DNA from: Verrucomicrobiales bacterium
Lineage (GTDB): Bacteria > Verrucomicrobiota > Verrucomicrobiia > Limisphaerales > UBA9464
Direction of reading: 5' to 3'
DNA length: 64,000 nucleotides
NCBI GenBank assembly: GCA_027488845.1
Contig: JAIYBC010000028.1
Span: 1-64,000 of the forward strand
Shown: one piece after another, positions 60,645-64,000 of the stretch
Layout of the letters: each line of letters begins with the position of its first letter
Numbering within the stretch: position 1 is the stretch's first letter
The notes under the pieces: generated by a model
Databases searched by the model: none
Told to the model about the DNA's origin: nothing
What the model saw: only the letters and a program-made list of their open reading frames with translations
Made by a program: the position numbers and the translations under genes

Positions 60645-60677
60645 AAAAAAGGCCCCCGGCGGATCTCGCCGGGGGCC
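60645..60677 (-). terminator. Rho-independent terminator (minus strand)
   Basis: A perfect 11-bp stem, GGCCCCCGGCG-type arms (60651-60661 with 60667-60677), around a 5-nt loop, is followed on the minus strand by TTTTTT (complement of 60645-60650). It ends a transcript coming from the right, either readthrough from the 61107 gene or the candidate RNA described at 60645-60847. Confidence 0.88.
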
Positions 60678-60847
60678 AAAGACAAAACCGGGGCGCCAGT
60701 CAGAGGATGACTGTACGCCCCGGGGAATAATCAGAATCAGTTCATGTAGGACTTAGTGGAGATTCCGAAGCGTTGAACAACGACGCCCCGGAAAACGAAC
60801 GGCTCGCGGTTTCCCACGGCCAAAACTTCAGTCCCGCTCCAAAGAAC
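60645..60847 (-). ncRNA. Candidate small RNA with two 3' hairpins
   Basis: On the minus strand a promoter-like pair (60854-60881) precedes about 200 nt of sequence lower in GC than the genome, ending in two consecutive hairpins. The first (60688-60723) has an 8-bp outer stem CCGGGGCG/CGCCCCGG and an inner CAGTCA/TGACTG stem; the second is the terminator above. No recognised protein is encoded, although a very short frame ending before the first hairpin exists (24 codons from a GTG). The size and shape would suit a regulatory RNA such as 6S-like RNA, but I cannot match a known family. Confidence 0.4.
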
Positions 60848-60853
60848 GAGGGC

Positions 60854-60881
60854 AACTTACCGGGCAAACCGCGCCCGTCAA
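60854..60881 (-). promoter_or_regulatory. Candidate promoter on minus strand
   Basis: Read on the minus strand, TTGACG (60876-60881) is followed by a 16-bp spacer and TAAGTT (60854-60859). Start of transcription would fall near 60847. The surrounding 60730-61060 stretch is AT-richer than the rest and has no supported gene, so this promoter would drive the candidate RNA. Confidence 0.4.
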
Positions 60882-61106
60882 CAGACTATTTCGATTCCAT
60901 CATGCACCCTCGCCTTCTGATTTTCCCCAACACTTCCAAAGAACACCCATGCAGACGGCCGATTCCGTCGGTTGTTCAAAGGAGGATCAGGAAAATTCAC
61001 AACTGAAACCAAACCACATCCAACCACCTTGGGATCCGCGGTTTGCGTGGCTTTTGAGAACCGGGCGGGAGCCCGCCGGCGAATCCGGTACCCCCGCCGT
61101 GCCGGA

Positions 61107-64000
61107 TCACGGCTTGGCGAAGGCCGGAGCCTCGGGGCGTCCGTCGCTCTCGAGGTAGGCGATCAGGTCGAGGATCTCCTCGCGGGAGAACGTCGACAGC
61201 AATCCCTCGGGCATGGTCGAGATCGGGGACGCCGATTCGGACCGGATGTCCCCGACGGCGACCTCGGTCCGGCGGTCGGTGAGCGGATCCAGCACGAGCG
61301 TCAGCCGCGCCTCGTTCCGTGCGACGACCCGGCCGGTGAACTCGGTTCCGTCCTTCAACACGAAGGTGCGTGCCTGGTACTGCTCGGAGACGATCCGGCT
61401 GGGCTCCGTGAGGGAGACCCAGACGTCCGCCTTGGCGTAGCGGGTGCCGATCCCGGTCAGGTCGGGCCCGACCGCGCCGCCTTCGCCTTGGAACCGATGG
61501 CAGGCGGCGCATTGGGCGGCCTGGTACACCGACTTGCCCCGGCTGAAATCACGTCCGCGCAAGGGTTGGGCGAGTTCGGCGCCGAGGTCCGAGGCCTTCC
61601 AGTCACGGACGAACCTCCGCGGCACCGAAGCCGGGATGGTCGCCACCCGCCGGGCGTCGGAGGCCAAGAACGCGGCGATCGGTCCCTTCTGGTCCGGGGG
61701 AACCGCCTCGAACGCCTCGCGCCGGAGGTTCTTCACGAAGTTGTCGAAGCTGGCTCCATTGGACGCCTTCAACCCGACGTCGGCGAACCACCGCTCCGTC
61801 TTGGCCGGATGGGCGGTGATGCGGGAGCGGCCCTTGAACCAGCCGAAGTAGCGCTCCCGCAGCGCCGGCGACCAGCCTTCCCGCGCGATGCGCAGGGCGG
61901 CCATGTAGTGCAGCTGTTCCTCCTGGGTCCCGGCCGCGTCGCGCAGGTCGAGCGCCTTCGCCACCACGCCGGGATCGCCCAGGGCCACGAGGAGCGGCAC
62001 CAACTCGCGGTTCTTCGGCCAGGACGCCGCCGGCAACTGGCGTCCGAGCTTCTCGATGGCCAACGGCCGCATCGGCTCCGGGATCCCATGACGGGAGAAG
62101 GCGACGGTGATGACCCGGAGCTTGGCGAGGAAGAGGGCCTCGTCGAGCTGGTCGAGCGGCCAACGCGTGAGCGCCTTGAGCGCGGCGGTCGCCTCCGGGG
62201 CTCCGCCCGTGCGAACCAACGCCAACAAAGCGTGGAGTCCGACCGCCGCATTGGTCTCCGCCAACGCCCGGTCCTTCCAGTCCGCCACCGGCTGCGATTC
62301 CAAAGCCAACCGCATCGCATGACGCAGCGTCCGGTCGGGCGACCCCAACAGCGCCCAGTTCGCGTCCACCGTCGCCGCATCCAACCGGCCATGCGCCTGC
62401 TCGATGCGTCGTCGTACCGCCCGCGCCGAGACCACCTCGGCCGGCTCGGCGCCCGCATCCGCGACCGGCTCCGCGCCGGTCCATGTCACCCGATACAGGC
62501 CGGACTGCGTGCCGCGACCGCCGGTGACGAAGTACATCGCCCCGTCCCGTCCCACCTCCAGGTCGGTGACGTTGAGCGGGCGTCCCCGGACGAAGTCCTC
62601 GGCGGTCCCGGTGTACCCGGCGCCGTCGGGGAAGAGGTGCACCGCGAGGATGCGGCCGTAGCTCCAGTCCATCGCGAAGAGCGCCTTCCGATACCGCTCC
62701 GGGAAGCGCGCTCCGGTTCCGAACCGGACCCCCGTCGGCGAACCGATGCCGATCTCCACCACCGGCGGAAGCGAATCGGCATGCTCCACGGGCCACTTCG
62801 CCGAACCTTCCCGGAAGCCGTGGTCGGCCCCGCTGACGATGTGGTGCACCCGCGTGGGTCGGTACCAAGGCGTGCCCCAATCCCATTCCATGTCCGAGTC
62901 GAAGCCGAAGAGCTCGCCGTCCGCGTTGAACGCGATGTCGTAGGTGTTGCGCTCACCGGCGGCGAAGAGCCGTGCGTCCGTTCCATCGAGGTCCAGGCTC
63001 ACCACGTATCCGCCCGGCGGCTTGCGTCCGGCGCCGAACCCGTTGCCGTCCTCCATGCGCGGCAAGGCGAGGTCGTCCGCGTAGTTCCGGACCGGCGAGG
63101 CCGGGGAAAGGTCGGACGGCAGGTCCACGAAGTTCCCGTTCACCACGTAGAGCCGTCCGTCGGGACCCTTCGCGATGCCATGGGGCCCGTGTTCACCGGC
63201 GTCGCCCTCCCACTTCCGCAGCACTTCCACCGAGTCGAACCGGTCGTCGCCGTCCGTGTCGCGGATCCGGTGGAGCGCATAGCCCTGCGACCCGGCCGCG
63301 TTCGCGTAGAGGACCCCTTGGCTCCAGAGCAGTCCCATCGCGCCGCGCAGGGGAACCCCGATCGGATCGGTCCGGACGACCTTGCCGGCGTCGTCCAACG
63401 TGAAGCGGAGCAACGGCTCGGAACCCTGCGGACCCACGATCAGGCGTCCGCGGTCGTCGACGGTCATCGAAACCCAGGAGCCCTGGCCCGCCTCGGAGCT
63501 GTGAAGGAGTTCCACGCGGAATCCCGACGGCACACGGAGCGACGTGGCCGGGGTGGCTTCCGCGTCGAGGGCGACGACGCCCCACGGCGGGACGCCCAAC
63601 CGCCCGTGCGACACCGCGGGAACCCATGGCGAATCCATCTGGGAACGGGTGCGCCAGGTGCCGTCCGAGACGACCGACGACCGGGAGCCGGCGGCGTCGA
63701 GCTCGAGCCGGACCAGCAGGCCGGCAGCCCCGTCCTCGTTGTCGGCGTGGATCTCCAGTCGATGGGGACCGGCGGCCATGGCCGGAATCCGGAACCGGCT
63801 GGGCCGGTTCCACGACGCGTTGGTGCCGATCGGCTTCCCGTCCAACGCCACCCGCGCGCCGTTGTCGGCGGCGACCGTGAGGACGGCGCGTTCGATCCCT
63901 GCCGGAACCTCGAACTCCTTGATGAAGGACCGCTTCTCGCCGTCCCGCGCGACCGGTCCCCAGATCCATTCCGGCGTCTGGGCACCCAGGAGGAGCGCGG
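61107..64000 (-). CDS. PVC-type dehydrogenase with cytochrome c, cut by the window edge
   Basis: At least 964 residues, open at the right edge; the visible N-terminal end reads ALLLGAQTPEWIWG, probably the tail of the signal peptide. A beta-sandwich domain comes first (RAVLTVAADNGARVALDG), then the dehydrogenase propeller beginning FRVELLHSSEAGQGSWVSM, HEAT-like helices, and a C-terminal cytochrome c with the heme site CAACHRFQGEG and GPDLTGIGTRY. It is the third such protein in the window and differs from the others by the N-terminal sandwich. The true start lies beyond 64000. Confidence 0.88.
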   Translation of the reverse strand, partial: ALLLGAQTPEWIWGPVARDGEKRSFIKEFEVPAGIERAVLTVAADNGARVALDGKPIGTNASWNRPSRFRIPAMAAGPHRLEIHADNEDGAAGLLVRLELDAAGSRSSVVSDGTWRTRSQMDSPWVPAVSHGRLGVPPWGVVALDAEATPATSLRVPSGFRVELLHSSEAGQGSWVSMTVDDRGRLIVGPQGSEPLLRFTLDDAGKVVRTDPIGVPLRGAMGLLWSQGVLYANAAGSQGYALHRIRDTDGDDRFDSVEVLRKWEGDAGEHGPHGIAKGPDGRLYVVNGNFVDLPSDLSPASPVRNYADDLALPRMEDGNGFGAGRKPPGGYVVSLDLDGTDARLFAAGERNTYDIAFNADGELFGFDSDMEWDWGTPWYRPTRVHHIVSGADHGFREGSAKWPVEHADSLPPVVEIGIGSPTGVRFGTGARFPERYRKALFAMDWSYGRILAVHLFPDGAGYTGTAEDFVRGRPLNVTDLEVGRDGAMYFVTGGRGTQSGLYRVTWTGAEPVADAGAEPAEVVSARAVRRRIEQAHGRLDAATVDANWALLGSPDRTLRHAMRLALESQPVADWKDRALAETNAAVGLHALLALVRTGGAPEATAALKALTRWPLDQLDEALFLAKLRVITVAFSRHGIPEPMRPLAIEKLGRQLPAASWPKNRELVPLLVALGDPGVVAKALDLRDAAGTQEEQLHYMAALRIAREGWSPALRERYFGWFKGRSRITAHPAKTERWFADVGLKASNGASFDNFVKNLRREAFEAVPPDQKGPIAAFLASDARRVATIPASVPRRFVRDWKASDLGAELAQPLRGRDFSRGKSVYQAAQCAACHRFQGEGGAVGPDLTGIGTRYAKADVWVSLTEPSRIVSEQYQARTFVLKDGTEFTGRVVARNEARLTLVLDPLTDRRTEVAVGDIRSESASPISTMPEGLLSTFSREEILDLIAYLESDGRPEAPAFAKP

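Noticed and set aside
60975-60990. Sequence resembling the 16S rRNA 3' end (CCTCCTTT) on the minus strand
   Set aside because: Only about eight bases match and no other rRNA sequence is nearby, so it is probably chance.
60773-61006. 77-codon plus-strand frame starting with TTG
   Set aside because: It lies opposite the candidate RNA promoter, has a weak start and no recognisable features. A chance frame in an AT-richer region is more likely.

Overview
The window is a high-GC chromosomal segment, almost certainly from a Verrucomicrobiota bacterium or a close PVC relative. The clearest taxonomic signs are three large secreted dehydrogenases of the PVC heme/cytochrome c type, a paired DUF1549/DUF1553 plus DUF1501 operon, ThuA-like domains, and a sensor kinase built on Reg_prop/Y_Y_Y repeats. 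Several starts are GTG and Shine-Dalgarno sequences are mostly weak. I saw no rRNA, tRNA, CRISPR array, transposase or phage gene.

Layout. 1-4980: an Ala/Pro-rich tail-anchored protein, thioredoxin, a two-domain esterase, panC (minus) and dapF. 5210-15683 (plus): a 1715-residue ThuA-dehydrogenase-HEAT-cytochrome-ThuA fusion, a serine hydrolase, a MASE1 sensor kinase and a PQQ-repeat protein whose reading frame is broken at a run of nine Gs. 15714-26630: a second dehydrogenase-cytochrome, a hybrid sensor kinase with a fused receiver, and the DUF1553/DUF1501 pair. 26680-30615: a glycerophosphodiesterase, a methyltransferase, a BtaA-like aminocarboxypropyl transferase and an overlapping GNAT-like protein, which look like a lipid-modification locus. 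30672-34777: STAS, CheR, CheD, HDOD and CheB, tightly packed, with no CheA, CheW or receptor. 35360-42637: a glycosyltransferase, a glucose-1-phosphate cytidylyltransferase, a ThuA protein, a CocE-type hydrolase, a Nudix hydrolase and two membrane proteins. 42798-48692: an alpha-2-macroglobulin with a thioester motif. 48903-53189 (minus): GNAT, GlgB, a C-type-lectin-like protein and a DUF2987-like exported protein. 53304-59046: a PQQ sugar dehydrogenase, an EamA transporter (minus), HscB, and an SGNH/MBOAT acyl-transfer pair. 59036-64000 (minus): GNAT, DUF362, a probable small-RNA region and a third dehydrogenase-cytochrome cut by the window edge.

Taken together the genes suggest a free-living polymer degrader with much periplasmic oxidative and hydrolytic chemistry, surface polysaccharide decoration, and elaborate sensing. 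The least explained material is intergenic. Three ~140-bp long-armed inverted repeats each begin 28-34 nt after a plus-strand stop codon. Three composite loci combine short arrays and shared words (two with 8-bp arrays, all with GGAC-type or CTCCGTGGCC words). There is also one tandem pair of ~190-bp units. These look like dispersed repeat families of the host genome.
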